A stretch of DNA of 64,000 nt from Quercus robur (taxonomy: Eukaryota > Streptophyta > Magnoliopsida > Fagales > Fagaceae): the NCBI RefSeq assembly GCF_932294415.1, contig NC_065542.1, positions 43,923,942 to 43,987,941 of the forward strand. The letters are read 5' to 3'. This document shows, piece after piece, positions 40,237 through 52,130 of the stretch (the stretch's first letter is position 1; each line of letters begins with the position of its first letter). The position numbers and the translations under genes were made by a program. The notes beneath the pieces were generated by a model that saw nothing but the letters and a program-made list of their open reading frames with translations, had not been told where the DNA came from and ran no database searches.

Positions 40237-40482
40237 GGCTAAAATATTTTTTGTGTCCCTAAAGTTGGCATAAAGTTTTCTTTTTCCATCCCTAAACTTT
40301 ATAAAGAGCCTTTTTCAATAATTTAGAGGCGAAAATAGTAACAACAAAAATATACTTTTTAAAGTTTTAAGACAGATAGTAAAACATTTTCAATAGTTCA
40401 AGGACGAGAAACAGACCTTTTAAAGTTTAGGACAAAAAACAAAATTCATTCAAACTTCAGGAACGAAAACAATATTTTAGCC
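40237..40482. mobile_element. MITE, GGCTAAAATATT fold-back
   Basis: Left GGCTAAAATATTTTTTGTG pairs with right AACAATATTTTAGCC; the inverted similarity goes on inward (CCCTAAAGTT against AACTTCAGGAACG). It is 246 bp and non-coding, in the 5' UTR introns of the SUVR gene. Confidence 0.65.
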
Positions 40483-40729
40483 AAAAAAATAATAATGATG
40501 ATGGTTGATCTTTATCACAGCTTCTAAACCTCACCATAAAAGAAATTAACTAAAAAAATTAGCTTAATGTGGGTACGTAATTCATAAAATCACAATTACA
40601 AAGGTGCAAAAAGCACTTAATTTGGGGTAATAAATTAGCCAACATCGCTTTTGGAAGATTATTCACACAAACACACTCAAAAAAAGTAACATGCAAAAAG
40701 AACTATATCAAATTAAGAATATTCTTACC

Positions 40730-41560
40730 AAACCCAAATCCTCTCCAAGTTTGATCTCAAGCCATCACCACCTGAAAATTACCCTAAAACCCACAAAGAG
40801 AAAAAGATATATTAAGCTTAAAAACAACAAGTGTAATACATTCTTGTGAAAAATAACGAAAACTAGAGTAACAATTTTTGTTTTCTTTTGGATCATTTTC
40901 TCAGCAACCAAACGACATGATCGTAGGGAAATAAACACAAACGTTTTCACCACAAAAAAAAAAAAGTAAATAAATTACCCTAAAACCCACAGAGAGAGAG
41001 AGAGAGACACACACACACACACACAATGAAGCTTTAGAAACAACAAGTGTAACAAATTTGTGTTCTTTGGGTACATTTTCTCAGCAACCAAACAGAGACA
41101 GAAATGCAGTCAGCAAGAAAACCTGGAAAAAGGACCAAACAAGACCGATGGTATGGAAACAAACACAAACATTTTCAAACAAAAAATCGAAAACAGCTAA
41201 AGCTGCAAGAAAAACCTAGAAAGAACCAAATTGTACGGAAACAAACAACACTTTTAAAAAATTTGGAAGCATTTTTTGAAAAAAAAAAAAATAGAAAACC
41301 TTAAATTTCTTGTGTGAAAGAAATTGAAAACAAAAAAAATAGCTTTAAGAATGTGAAATATTTTGGAAGCAAAAAAGTTTACCAGCATTTTAGGGAGAGA
41401 GTGAGAGTTTCTGAAAGGGTTTTTGTTGTGCAGTGACATTAGGGCACCAGAAAAGAGGAAATTTTTGGTCTTTTTTGATTTTTGAGAGAGCGAGCGAAAG
41501 TGAGAAATAGAGAGACTACAGAGTCACACTCAAGGACTCTCAGCTGAGAGGAGCCCCCAT
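40730..41560 (-). other. 5' leader exons of the SUVR gene, with a small uORF
   Basis: On the minus strand a leader exon about 41560-41385 (pyrimidine-rich, CTCTCACTCTCTCCC) ends ATGCTG/GTAAAC. A second exon starts after CAG near 40773 with GTGGTGATGGCTTGAG and ends TTTG/GTAAGA near 40730. If these are joined, an upstream frame begins MSLHNKNPFRNSHSLPKML and stops after VVMA, well before the main ATG at 39097. Exon limits are inferred only from splice motifs. Confidence 0.45.
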
Positions 41561-41707
41561 TGAGATTATTTTAGTATTTTCTATTTGCGTCCAGGGGAGA
41601 ATCAGAATATATGTCACGCGCCGAGGAAGCGCGTGTTGAGCACTGATCGGAGATGTTGGAGAAAGAGCCTGTTAATGATTTTTTCAGATGGGAAATGAAC
41701 TAGCTTT

Positions 41708-42846
41708 GGGGAGCTGTTAACGGGTACTGTACAGCACCCGTTAAAAGTGATAAAATTTAAAATAAATTATTCACATTTTTTTTAGAGATGTATAAAAAAC
41801 TAAATATGTATTAAATATGTGTCAATTTAGATGGAGAAATTTAAATCATTATATGATAAAACAGAACTGAAAAATAAAATTTTGGCAATTTTCTATGAAG
41901 GTGGCAATTTCCCACCTGCATAGGAAATTGTCAAAGTTTTATTTTTAGCTGTGTTTGTGATTGCCACCCACATAGAGATGGCAATTTTTCCCCACCCCGC
42001 TTAACCCGCTCCTCCCCGCTTCGCCCCGCGCGGGTTTTCCCCGTCCCGCAAAGGCGATGGGACGGGGATGGGGCAAGATTTTAGCCCCGCACCATGGGGC
42101 GGGGCGGGGATGGGTTTAGGCTTTTTAGACCCACCCCGCCCTGCCCCTCCCAATCCCCATCCCGCCCCGCGTTACTAAAGGTTATAATTATAAATTTTTC
42201 ATACCCTAAAACCCTACTATTTAAACAAACATATTAATATTAGCATAATTTATTTTATCCAATGTGATTCTGTGCTTTTATTTTGTTATGTGTTATACTA
42301 TGAGATTTTTATTTATTTATTTATTTTTAATGATTGTCTTGTTAAACACTTGGATATATTATTCAATTTTTTTCTAAAAATTGATTTGATTTAATGGGAT
42401 AAATTTAGTTGTAATTTCAAGTATATTTTTATTAATGAAATAGGTTTCATTAAAAAAATTGTACTAGTTGTAGGGCAAGTTAACAAAAATTAGAGTTTTA
42501 CGGGATGGGGCGGGGCTTCGTGGGGCCCCAAGGGGCGGGAATGGGGTGAGAAAGTATTCCCCGTCATGCGGGGCAGGGCGGGAATGGGGCAAGATAAAAC
42601 CATGCAGGGCGGGGACGAAGACCCCATCCTTCGACCCCACCCCGTCCCATTGCCATCCCTACCCGCATAGAAAAATTGCCAAAATTTTATTTTTCAACTG
42701 TGTTTTATCACAAAATAATTTGATTTTCTCCATCTAAAATGATACACATTTAATACATATTTAGATTTTTCCACATTTCTAAAAAAAGTGAATAATTTAT
42801 TTTAAATTTTATCACATTAACAACAGCACCAGTTAACAGCACCCTT
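41708..42846. mobile_element. Long fold-back element, AT-rich arms
   Basis: The arms 41708-41905 and about 42668-42846 are inverted copies. Shared words are GCTGTTAAC, GTGATAAAATTTAAAATAAA, CTAAATATGTATTAAAT and GAAAAATAAAATTTTGGCAA. Arms of about 200 bp suggest a MULE-like non-autonomous element. No convincing target duplication was found. A second element, 41975-42661, lies in its centre. Confidence 0.75.
41975..42661. mobile_element. GC-rich fold-back, nested
   Basis: Ends GAGATGGCAATTTTTCCCC and CCCATTGCCATCCCTA are inverted. The arms are made of CCCCGC and GGGGCGGG words, far richer in G+C than anything nearby, around an AT-rich centre. Flanks CCCACATA (41967-41974) and CCCGCATA (42662-42669) look like an 8-bp target duplication with one change, as in hAT-derived MITEs. 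The open frame 42546-42737 is a by-product of the arm. Confidence 0.75.
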
Positions 42847-43788
42847 TCAAGTTTTAAAATTTTCGGATTGTGCGTGTTGCAGGAAGGCGCGTTATTGTAC
42901 GCGCGTTGTGCGAGAGTGGTGCATCGGAATTAGAGGCAACGGGCTTTGAGTGAGTGCGTGGGAATTGGTGATAGAATGGGCTTTCAAAGAGTAAATAAAG
43001 TTTTATAAGGCACAGAGACAACAGTGAACAGTCCCTTCGGCCTGTTGAGAACCGTTACATTTCCTTAAATAGGGGGAATTATTACTTTTCGTGTTTTTTG
43101 TTTTTTTGTTTTTTATGATTATTACTTTCATAGTTTATACTTCATACTTCTATTTTTATTTTGAATCTATTGCAATAAATCATATCAATAATTAAGAAAA
43201 AAACCTTCTTAAGACTATTGTTTTCTCTAAAATTATAGGCCTTTGAGATTTTTGATAACTCAATAAGTAAGAACATTTGTATTAATTTGTGTAAAAAAAA
43301 TTTATCTATTTTAACATAAAAATTTATTTTTTTATTTTATACAATCACTTTTCAAAAACAATCACATCAAATTAACTATTATATACTAAATTTTATTTAA
43401 ATAATAATTTTATTCTTTTTTATTATTATTTTCATTTAGTCTCTCTTTCCTCTCATCCTAAACCTCTCTCGCCTCTCACCTCTGTCTTAGTCATAATCAT
43501 TACTCTGCTGCTTCTTTTTCGTTGCTGCTTCTTTTTCTTCGCAATCTGGATTTGATGATTCATATGGATTTATATGTGTTTAATGAGTTTGGGATCTAGA
43601 TTTAGGATGGATTTGATGAATTTGCTGAGCATGTTGCTATTAATCAAGAGGAGATATAGAAGGAATAGATTCAGGGAAGAGAGAGAGACTTTGATGGGAG
43701 AGGTGAGAGGAAAAATATTAAGAAATTAAAATACAAAGTTATAGCAGTCGTGTATACACAATTACTCTAACAAAACTGTAAATATATA
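42847..43788. other. Intergenic AT-rich region
   Basis: No gene seen. 43440-43530 is pyrimidine-rich. Nothing else is recognisable. Confidence 0.4.
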
Positions 43789-44126
43789 GGTTGCGTTTGG
43801 ATTGGGATGAAAACTTCTGCGTCTGCGTTTACGTTTTTTTTTTTTTTTTTTTTTTTTTTCACGCGTTTTGGAGCGTTTTGGGTGTTGCGGCTACTGTTCA
43901 TGCACTGTTCAATGAACAGTAGCCGCAAACTTTGACTTTTCAAATTTTTTGGACCAATCACAGCACATCGTGTACTGTTCACGGACCCACAAATTTCACT
44001 TTTCAGCAACTTTTTCATTAAAAATGGGTCCCACGATACTATTCACACATTTAAAAATTATTTCGCTACAGTGTTTTTCAGTTTTCAGTTTCAGTTTTCA
44101 GTTTTCAGCTGTATCCAAACGGACCC
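43789..44126. mobile_element. MITE, GGxxGCGTTTGGAT termini
   Basis: From GGTTGCGTTTGGATTGGG to TATCCAAACGGACCC: inverted ends, a poly(T) run, and TACTGTTCA/TGAACAGTA pairs inside. Near-relative of 4658-4865 in layout. The end form GGG..CGTTTGGAT resembles PIF/Harbinger-like Tourist MITEs, which would give a 3-bp duplication; the flanks ATA and ATA fit but are weak evidence. Confidence 0.65.
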
Positions 44127-45240
44127 ATAGTGTTGTAGATGGACTAATGTGGGTAGTTTTTTAGCAAAATTTTTCTATTATACACTCATTGATGTGCGTG
44201 CTCTAATAGTAAAAAGATTTGAACAGGGATGTTTATATTGCTACACTAAGATATACCAATTGAAATATAAGACTTTTGACTATTGGTCCTAAAACTTATA
44301 ATAACTTTTTTTAGACATAGATTTAATTAAAGACCCATCTGGTTAGAGATGGAAAAGTAAGAGAATAGGACAAAAAAAAATTTAGGGTATGATTGATAAC
44401 TGTTTTTTCCCCTTATTTTTATGCTTCCAAAAGTAATTTTTTATTTTTGAGACTAAAAATCTTGTTTAACAACCCAAAATGGACAAAAAACAAAAATTGT
44501 TCTTAAAACTCAATTTGTGAAAGAAACCGAAAACATGCAAAAGACTGTTTTCAGTTTCTAATTTTCAAAAGTCAATGAAAACACGCATTTGATTTAATGA
44601 ATTAGCATTAGAGTTCAAATCCTAGTAACAACATATTTTAGTATTTTCTACTTTTTTTTCAAAAAACTATCTTTTTAATTTCAACTAACCAAACATATTT
44701 TTTATTTCAAAAATACAAGAAAATTGTTTTTTTATTATATTCTCAAAAAAAAAATTTGAAAATAAAAAATAAAAATTGTTACCAAACATAATCTTAGTTT
44801 TCCTTCATTTTGTTTGATTAGAAGGGTGTAAAAGTGAAGTGTAAAAAAGCTCTTTTGTTTGGTTGAAAATAAAAATGAGTGTACAAAAAATGTAAATTGT
44901 ATACATTTTCTCTCATATTTCTAGGAGATAATTTTTTTTTTCTTTTAAATATCTTATAAGAAAAATAAAAACCAAAATTGAGTTAAAAATAATAAAGCCA
45001 AAATTGAAGCGGCCCCCTTCTCTCCCCCCACCCCCAAAATTTTGTCACCATTCTGGGGGATTGAATTTTAGTGAGCTCGAAGATAAAACTGCCGAGTTTC
45101 ACTTTAATAAAATAATGTTTCTCTCTCTTTTATTTTTAGTTTAAATATGAAATTTAATAATTATGATTTTTAAAGAATTAATTATGGTAATTTTTAGTAA
45201 CCATTTATATTGAGACAAAGTTTAGTTACAAATTTTTTTG
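44127..45240. other. Intergenic AT-rich region
   Basis: Long A and T runs and no gene-like frame. No element borders could be placed. Confidence 0.4.
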
Positions 45241-46345
45241 TGAAAGTTCAATAAGTGTATAAAACACTATGAACGTTTAGACCCCTAATAAACAAATTAT
45301 CAATTCAAGCTTAATATCAAACAATTAATGTGCGGAATAAGAACATAAGCTTGATACAGAATTGATAAACAATCTAAACCAAATAAAATCACATCCATAG
45401 CATAAATCAAATGGCAAAGATTAAGGGAAGAGAGATGCAAACACAAGGACAACACAAACGATGTGTTATCAAAGAGGAAACCGAAACTCTTGGCGTAAAA
45501 CCTCTCCACCGCCCTCCAAGCGATAAATAATCCACTAAAAAATGTAGTTGAGATACATGAATAGTAAAAGACCCTCCAAGCCTAATCTACCCAGTGTACC
45601 TAAACCCTTCAAGCTCCTACTCCAACGAAATTACGTCGAACCTATTTCTTCTTTAGCTTACCGAATTCCGCTACTTGACCATAGTATCAACCAATATAAA
45701 ATTGGTCCATTCTTAACTGCTTCCCAAAGCACCAAATGGCCTTCTTATAGATATGGGTATGGTGAGAAAATGTTTTGGTAATGTACCTCTCAAGGATGTA
45801 ACAATGGAGAGGAAGAAAGTAGAGGAATTTGAAGAGTCTCTGTGTGAAGATTGTGGATGAATCAATCTTATTTTTCTCTAAGGTTTTTCTCTCAAAATTC
45901 TCTTTGGAAACTCTTTATATTTCGTGGGTATAAGGGTCTATATATAGTAGGGTGAGAAAAGAATGTGAAGAGTTAGTTTTTCCCAAAATAGGGTGGTCTG
46001 GCGACTTGGCCTCGCGGCTGGACTGAGTCACGAGTTCAAGTCGTGAGCTAACGGTCTGGCCAACTTGGGACTTTTGTCCTGTAGTGCAACAGCTGGCATG
46101 ACTCTTCAGCTCCCCTGCATGCTTCACACGTGTGCCAACTTTAGCGGCTTGCCAATCGCGAGTCAACCACGAGTCCCAACCGTGAGTCTTTGCATCCTTG
46201 CACAATCTTGAGTATTTCTTCACACTCTCTCACTCATTACCCTTACATGATTCACACCTAAATACAGGGTTACTAATTGCTAAAATACAAGCAAATTTGG
46301 CATGGAATAAAGCCAACAAGATGGTTGATAAAATTCAACCTTACA
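45241..46345. mobile_element. Solo LTR, copy 1
   Basis: 1105 bp, beginning TGAAAGTTCAATAAGTGTAT and ending TTCAACCTTACA. It is a full-length homologue of 55407-56496: both share AACACAAGGACAACAC, ACCCTCCAAGCCTAATCTA, TACCTCTCAAGGAT and ATTTCGTGGGTATAAGGG in order. Flanks TTTTG (left) and TGTTG (right) look like a 5-bp target duplication with one change. There is no internal retroelement sequence, so it is a solo LTR. Open frames inside are not genes. Confidence 0.8.
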
Positions 46346-47394
46346 TGTTGTAGCCAATATTTTTTATTAGATTTGAGTTTTAAGTCTTCTAAAAAAAAAA
46401 AAAAAAGATGTGAGTTTTAAGAAATCCACCATTGGATTATATTTGTTCTTATATCCCCATGCTTGCAAAATTTTTAGAAGATTAAAAATTAATATCTAAA
46501 TCATTAATCAAACGTTTAAATTTCAAGTTTTAGTCTAAAACTATGCATAAGCAATAAGTTTATTGATCGAATAATAAATAACATTTAATTGACACGAAAT
46601 TTGACATGCGTGTTAAGAATATAAAAAAAAACACACAATTCAACAATTAGATTTTAAAAATATATAACAATGTTAATATTTTTAGTGGAAGTTAACCAAG
46701 TTTGTAGCTAAAATTTATCCTTTATATTATATTTGTACATAAAAGTATGGAATTATCTATTTTACCATTTAAAGGAAATATGATACGACAAGTTCTAATA
46801 GAGGTTTTAAATATAGAGAATAGAGTTTAAAAGCCTCCAAAATTTAAATAACCCAATATTAAGAGGTCAAAAGTCAAATTATTTCATTATATATATATAT
46901 ATTCTTTTATTTTTTTATATAAATTTAGAAATTTTAGATAGATTGAAAAAAATTGCAAAAATCGTTGACTAAATAAAAATAATAATATATATATAATCAA
47001 CAGTGCCATTTATTTGGCATTATCACTAGAATTGACGAGTAATGCGCATATAGGTGTAATTTATATTGATAACCTTTACGCTCTATTTGTTTCGATAGAA
47101 AATTTTCTGTAAATATAGTTTTCCGTATTTTTCAGTGTTTAGTAGTATAATAAAAAATAAGTCAAAGGAAAACTATCTTTAGTTAACAGAAAAAAGATGG
47201 TTTATTTTTAGAGATTGTTTTTCATTAATTTTTTTTTGAAAAATAACTCTATCTCATAGCAAGTTAAATAAGAGAAGTTAGAAAATTAATTTTCAACTTA
47301 TTTAAGGTAATTACCAAATATACGAAAATGAGATAGCTTTACGGAAAATACTTTTTAGAAAATTACTAATTTTCTTGAAAAAAAAAAAAAAAAA
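46346..47394. other. Intergenic AT-rich region
   Basis: No gene, RNA or clear element border seen. Confidence 0.4.
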
Positions 47395-48798
47395 ACAAAA
47401 CTACAATGTTGGTCCCTCAAATTTACTCTATGTGTGCAATTAGTCCCTCAAGTTTCAAAAGAGCACAATTAGTCCCTCAAGTTTTAAAATTGAGTGGCAT
47501 TAGTCTTTTACTAACCACGTTAGTGGTGTTATTTATGTGGCAAACGGAACAATGACTTGACATTTTTTTATGATCTGGCATTTTTTTATTAAAAATTACA
47601 AAATAAATTTACATGTAAAAAATTCACAAATCAATACCAAATTAAAACCAATATTGCCACTGATTCACAAACCCACGGTTCTAAAAACAAATCACAAACC
47701 CACCCACAAGAGAGAAAGGGACTGACCTACCGTCGGTGGAGACCCAAGCCCTAACCACTTGCTGGTGACAAGATTGACTTACTGTTTGATGTTTCTAGAC
47801 CGTTGCTACAATGGCTAGTCATCTAGATTACTATTTGATGTTTCTGTATGGGACATAAGAAAGCTATCATCACCGATTGCGCAATTCTCAAGGGTAACTT
47901 GGGTGCCACCCGATCAAAGAAAAAAATTTGTGGTTTTTTTTAATAATTATTTTAATAAAAATATGCACAATTTTGCTTGTATTTGTTTGGCTGAGTATTT
48001 TTCAAGAAGACCTACGAGCTTGGTAGGTATTTCAAATCCAACGTTGTGAATTAGGAATTTTGGTTTATTATAAACGAATTTATTCATTATCTAGCTATTT
48101 TGCTGCTTTGTTGGTTATTTGAATTTTCAATAACTAGTTTGTCCAGGTTATGATAATGGGCTACACTTAGACCGTGTGTATTCCATAAGCAAGTCTGCCA
48201 TGCCACTTACATGAGGACAAGCCATTGAAGTACCAAAGTGTATATTGAACTCAGTCCTTCGGGTATTGGAGTCTAATCCAGTCGGGCCAATTGTGTCGAT
48301 CCACCCCAGCTAGTATGTTCTAACCAGGCACAATCATGTCGGGTTTGAGAATATTCGGGTCCAAACCATTTAATCCTCTACCTGAAAATGAAGCTACGAT
48401 TGATGCTGGTTTGATTCCGAGCAAGGTGCCTTGGAAATCAATGGAAATTAATGAAGAAGAACTGGGAATCAAAATAAGATTCCCAATTTTTTTTTTTCTT
48501 TTGGAACCGTGGGATTGTGAATTAGTAGCAATACTGGTTTTAATTTGGTTTGGTTTGTGAATTTCTTATGTGTAAATTTATTTTGTAATTTTTTAATAAA
48601 AAAACACCACATCATTAAAAAAAAAAATGTTAAGTCATTGTTCCGTTAGCCACATAAATAACAGTACTAACAGCAGTTAGTAAAAGGACGAATACAACTC
48701 AGTTTTAAAACTTGAGGGACTAATTGTGATTCTTTGAAACTTGAGGGACCAATTGCGCACACAAGATAAACTTGAGGAACCAACATTGAAGTTTTGCC
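47395..48798. mobile_element. Long-TIR element carrying gene fragments (Pack-MULE-like)
   Basis: Terminal inverted repeats of about 300 bp: 47395-47700 against 48798-48490. Shared words are AATGTTGGT, AATTAGTCCCTCAAGTTTTA, GGAACAATGACTT, AAAATTACAAAATAAATTTA and CACAAACCCACGGTT or CACAATCCCACGGTT. The interior of about 790 bp contains an antisense subtilase fragment and other unplaced sequence but no transposase. Long TIRs with captured gene DNA are the form of Pack-MULEs. The left edge runs into a poly(A) tract, so the target duplication could not be confirmed. Confidence 0.75.
48145..48365 (-). pseudogene. Subtilase (S8) gene fragment inside the element
   Basis: The minus strand reads PNILKPDMIVPG, a stop, [14 protein letters not shown], then after a frameshift [19 protein letters not shown]. 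The first matches the plant subtilase stretch ILKPD(L/I)xAPGVNILA. The second is the motif around the catalytic serine (GTSMxCPHVSG). The coding sequence is broken by a stop and a frameshift and is only about 70 residues long. It is a captured relic, not a protease gene. Confidence 0.75.
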
Positions 48799-50966
48799 AT
48801 AATTTAACTTAAACAAACAAAGTTAGTACCACAATAATAGGATATTGAAAGGTTAGAGACTTAGAGTTTAATTTAAGTGCCACAACTTGGCCTCCTTTTG
48901 GTCCATCTGTGCCTTCAAAGGTCTTGTTCATTGCTATGAACTACCTTCAACATTTGCACATAAAAGAAAAAGTAAAAATGGTAATATTATAAGTAAATAG
49001 TAATGCACTATAAAATTATTAGGTATTCCCTGAGTACTATAAATGCGTACTCTTTCATTTCACATGAATGGTAGATTCTATCATGAATTTAATTCATAAG
49101 ACCCACCATTCATGTGAGATGAGGAAATACACATTTATAGTATTCTGGAAGTACACAATAATTTTCCCAATGCACTAACATCGCATTAACTTTTATGCTT
49201 TTATTACAGTAAGACTCTAAGGCTGCCATGTCACTTTTTTATTAATGATTTGACTGAATTTTAATAGAAGGATTTCTTCTTTTTTTTTTTTTTTTTTTGA
49301 GAATCAGAAAGATTTCATTTGATACCATATTAAAATTTATGTACTAAATTGACAAAAAAAAAAAAGAAAAAGAAAAAAAAGAAGTTAAGAGGGTCTTATC
49401 GTAACAGCAGAGAATTTTAGGGGGGTCTTAGTGCATTTTACCCTATAATAAATATCATTTGCAATATTTTGTAAATCATTGTCTAGCCAAATAGTTTTAA
49501 CTTGTTTAGAACTCCATTTAATAATTAAAAAAAAAAAAAAAAAACATTTTGGTACCTTATTTTTTAAAAATGTGTTGGTACTCATTAACTACCGAATGTA
49601 GCTAACACGTATTAAGAGGATTGCATGATCGATACGATCACCTACCATCATAAATTCGTAAGGTTCCTTTCGCCCTTTGTAATGGTCACATACTCCCTAT
49701 CGGTAGTTTTCTGGATAGAAATCACAAAATGTTACTAAGCTTTACGCGATGCAGCTTTAATTACATCCATGATGCTCTTGAAATCTTCAGATCCACCAGA
49801 AGCCAATATAACATTGGCTAAATTCTCATATTGCATGAGTTTCAAGTCATGGGAAGTATTGAAAACCATGACTAACTGTATCATTAGGTGTTTGTTGCAC
49901 AAAAGCCAACTGATCGGTGACCAATGTAGTCACTTTCTCTTGGCTCGCTACTATTTTTTCCTTCAGAATGGTACTTATGTTAGTGCCATCAAGTTCGTTA
50001 TTGCATGTGGCAAGATTTATGACCACATTTGAAGATTAAACTTTAGATTGCTGGTGCCAAAATATATGAGAGAGAGAGAGAGTAGGAAAAGAACAGACCA
50101 ACAAAGAAAGAAAAGGTCAAAGAGAAGGAAAAAACAAGAAAGAAAAAAAAATCAAAGAGAGATGCATCTGTTACGTTTCAAAATAGGGGCAAAAAGTAAC
50201 TGATTCGGTTGCAGTAAAATCATCTAAGTTTTCTTTTCGAATATGAAATAAAACATTTTGGTGGGTTAAGAGAGAAAATCCTTGTGCCCTACCAAAATCT
50301 TTCCAAATTTCCACCCCGACCAAACAACCCAAAAACCCTTTCTCTTATATTTTCTCTCCCCCATTTTCTATCCTTCCTGTTTTTATCACAACCAAACGAA
50401 CCCTTAGGCCAAGTTGGCAATCTCATTTTATTGACTAATGCTTTACCACATGAAGCAGAAGTCATAAAGAACATTCCTTTGAGTTGAAGAAGACCTAGGG
50501 ATTGTTTATATGTAGTGCAACGAGAAAATGATAATTTTATTGTGAAGAGTGCTTATCAGCTAATTATGGCGGCCAACCAAGCTAGGCTAGTGGTTTCTTG
50601 TTGTTCACAAAGACACATATGGGTAAATTACACATACCATTTCTGTGGTATACCTATAAAACATGGAACTACCATGTGGATTATTTTGTGATACCTACTT
50701 CTCTTGTAGTTTATTTTATTCTCTTTTGAAATTGTTTTTTAAAAACACGATTTCAGTCATGTGACAGTGTTTGTATTATGAGTATGTAATAAGGAGTGTG
50801 TGATTATCATTATTCTAAAAAAATTGCATAATATATAAAAAGACAAGTATGGGGCTGTGTTACTATCTTATTTAACCTGAAAAAAATTTTCCAGTTGAGT
50901 TAACTAAAATTCGTAAATGTGCAATAAAAATGTATGTGTGGTAGGAATGTCAAGGGGTCTTGCCAA
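48799..50966. other. Intergenic region with small transposon relics
   Basis: Contains the MITE at 49012-49165. 49600-50030 is less AT-rich; its minus strand has a protein-like stretch (ISTILKEKIVASQEKVTTLV) that I cannot assign. 50515-50625 reads VKSAYQLIMAANQARLV, which looks like a tiny LINE relic. No intact gene. Confidence 0.4.
49012..49165. mobile_element. Short fold-back MITE
   Basis: AAAATTATTAGGTATTCCC at the left pairs with GAAGTACACAATAATTTT at the right. Inner arms share GTACTATAAATG and TCACATGAATGGT in inverted order. 154 bp, non-coding. Confidence 0.65.
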
Positions 50967-50975
50967 ACAAAAATA

Positions 50976-51315
50976 GGGCAAAATTTGCTAAATAGTAGCT
51001 TTTTAGAAAAAAATTTGGTGAATAACATACATTCAAAGTTATTTAGTTAGTTAGATTGTCTTTGGAAATGGAATTTGCCAAACTCGAGTTCCAACCCAAA
51101 ATCGACTTTACTAAACTCGAGATCCAACTAGTATAACTCTGACATGGAATTAAAAAAAAAAAAAAAAAACCATGTGGAACTCGAGTTTAGTAAACTTGAG
51201 TTCCTTGCCGTTAAAAAAAATTTACCCAAATGGAACTCGAGTTTACTAAACTTGAGTTCCAAGCGGGTACATTTTTTTAAATGGAACTTGAGTGTAGTAA
51301 GCTCGAGTTCTAGGG
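50976..51315 (+). repeat. Left TIR of the MULE, with palindromic sub-repeats
   Basis: Contains three to five copies of a near-palindrome built from GGAACTCGAGTTTA and its complement, at 51069-51092, about 51108-51128, 51176-51204, 51232-51260 and 51282-51310, with spacing of about 50-55 bp. A poly(A) tract at about 51152-51170 matches the poly(T) tract in the right TIR. Confidence 0.85.
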
Positions 51316-52130
51316 CAAAATGTGATTTTTGATTTTTCCCAAGTCATAGCGTCCCTTTCTCTTTCTCTCTGGTCTTTCTCACTCACACAGTATAGTGTCT
51401 TCCTCAGTCCCTCGTCTCTCTCAGTGCCTCCTCTTTTTGTCTCTTTTATTTGCTCCGCCACCATGTCATCCCTTACCTCTTGCTCAATGGATGACGGCCT
51501 CCCAACGGTGGTGACAAACAGTGGCGCTCTATTAGAAAACAAGGCAAGCTTGAATAATTTGTGAAATTTTTACTGTACTTATTTGTGAAATTTTGTTAGG
51601 GTTTTGTTGTAAATATATTTTAGGTTCTGAATAATTTTTTTAAATTTGTTTGGGTTTTTTGAGGAATTCCTTTAAGTTTGTTTAGGATATAATTGATTGA
51701 ATGGGTTATTTGGGTATGCTATTCGCCTATTCTGTTAGATGGATGTGAAGATTTATGGTTTTTGAGTGTGGAAAATTAATATTTGGGCAGTATAAATTAT
51801 ATCTGGGTAGTTTTATGTATTTGGATGACTTTGATTATTTTGACAACAACAACCAAGCTTTTTAGTCCCAATTTTTTTTTTTGAGTCGGCTATGGATCCT
51901 TAAAAGATTATGCAATGTCAGCCATATGCATTATTTTCGATTATTACTTTGATTATTGAATGTTGTAAATTTAAAAGATTTTAGTCGATATTTTATATTG
52001 TATGGTTTAAATTAAATCTTATGTCTTCTCTTTTTTTCTCTCATACTTTGCTCATTTATGCATATATCCTGTGTCTTCTCTTTTTCCTCTCTTTTATTTC
52101 TATTTGATATGACATAAAAACTTTTTACAG

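Noticed and set aside
45915-46223. 102-codon minus frame inside solo LTR 1
   Set aside because: The matching place in LTR 2 has no such frame, so it is not conserved and is chance.
51069-51310. CRISPR-like spaced repeats
   Set aside because: The spaced palindromes lie in a transposon TIR of a plant genome, are mirrored at the other end, and the spacers are not unique sequences between exact repeats.
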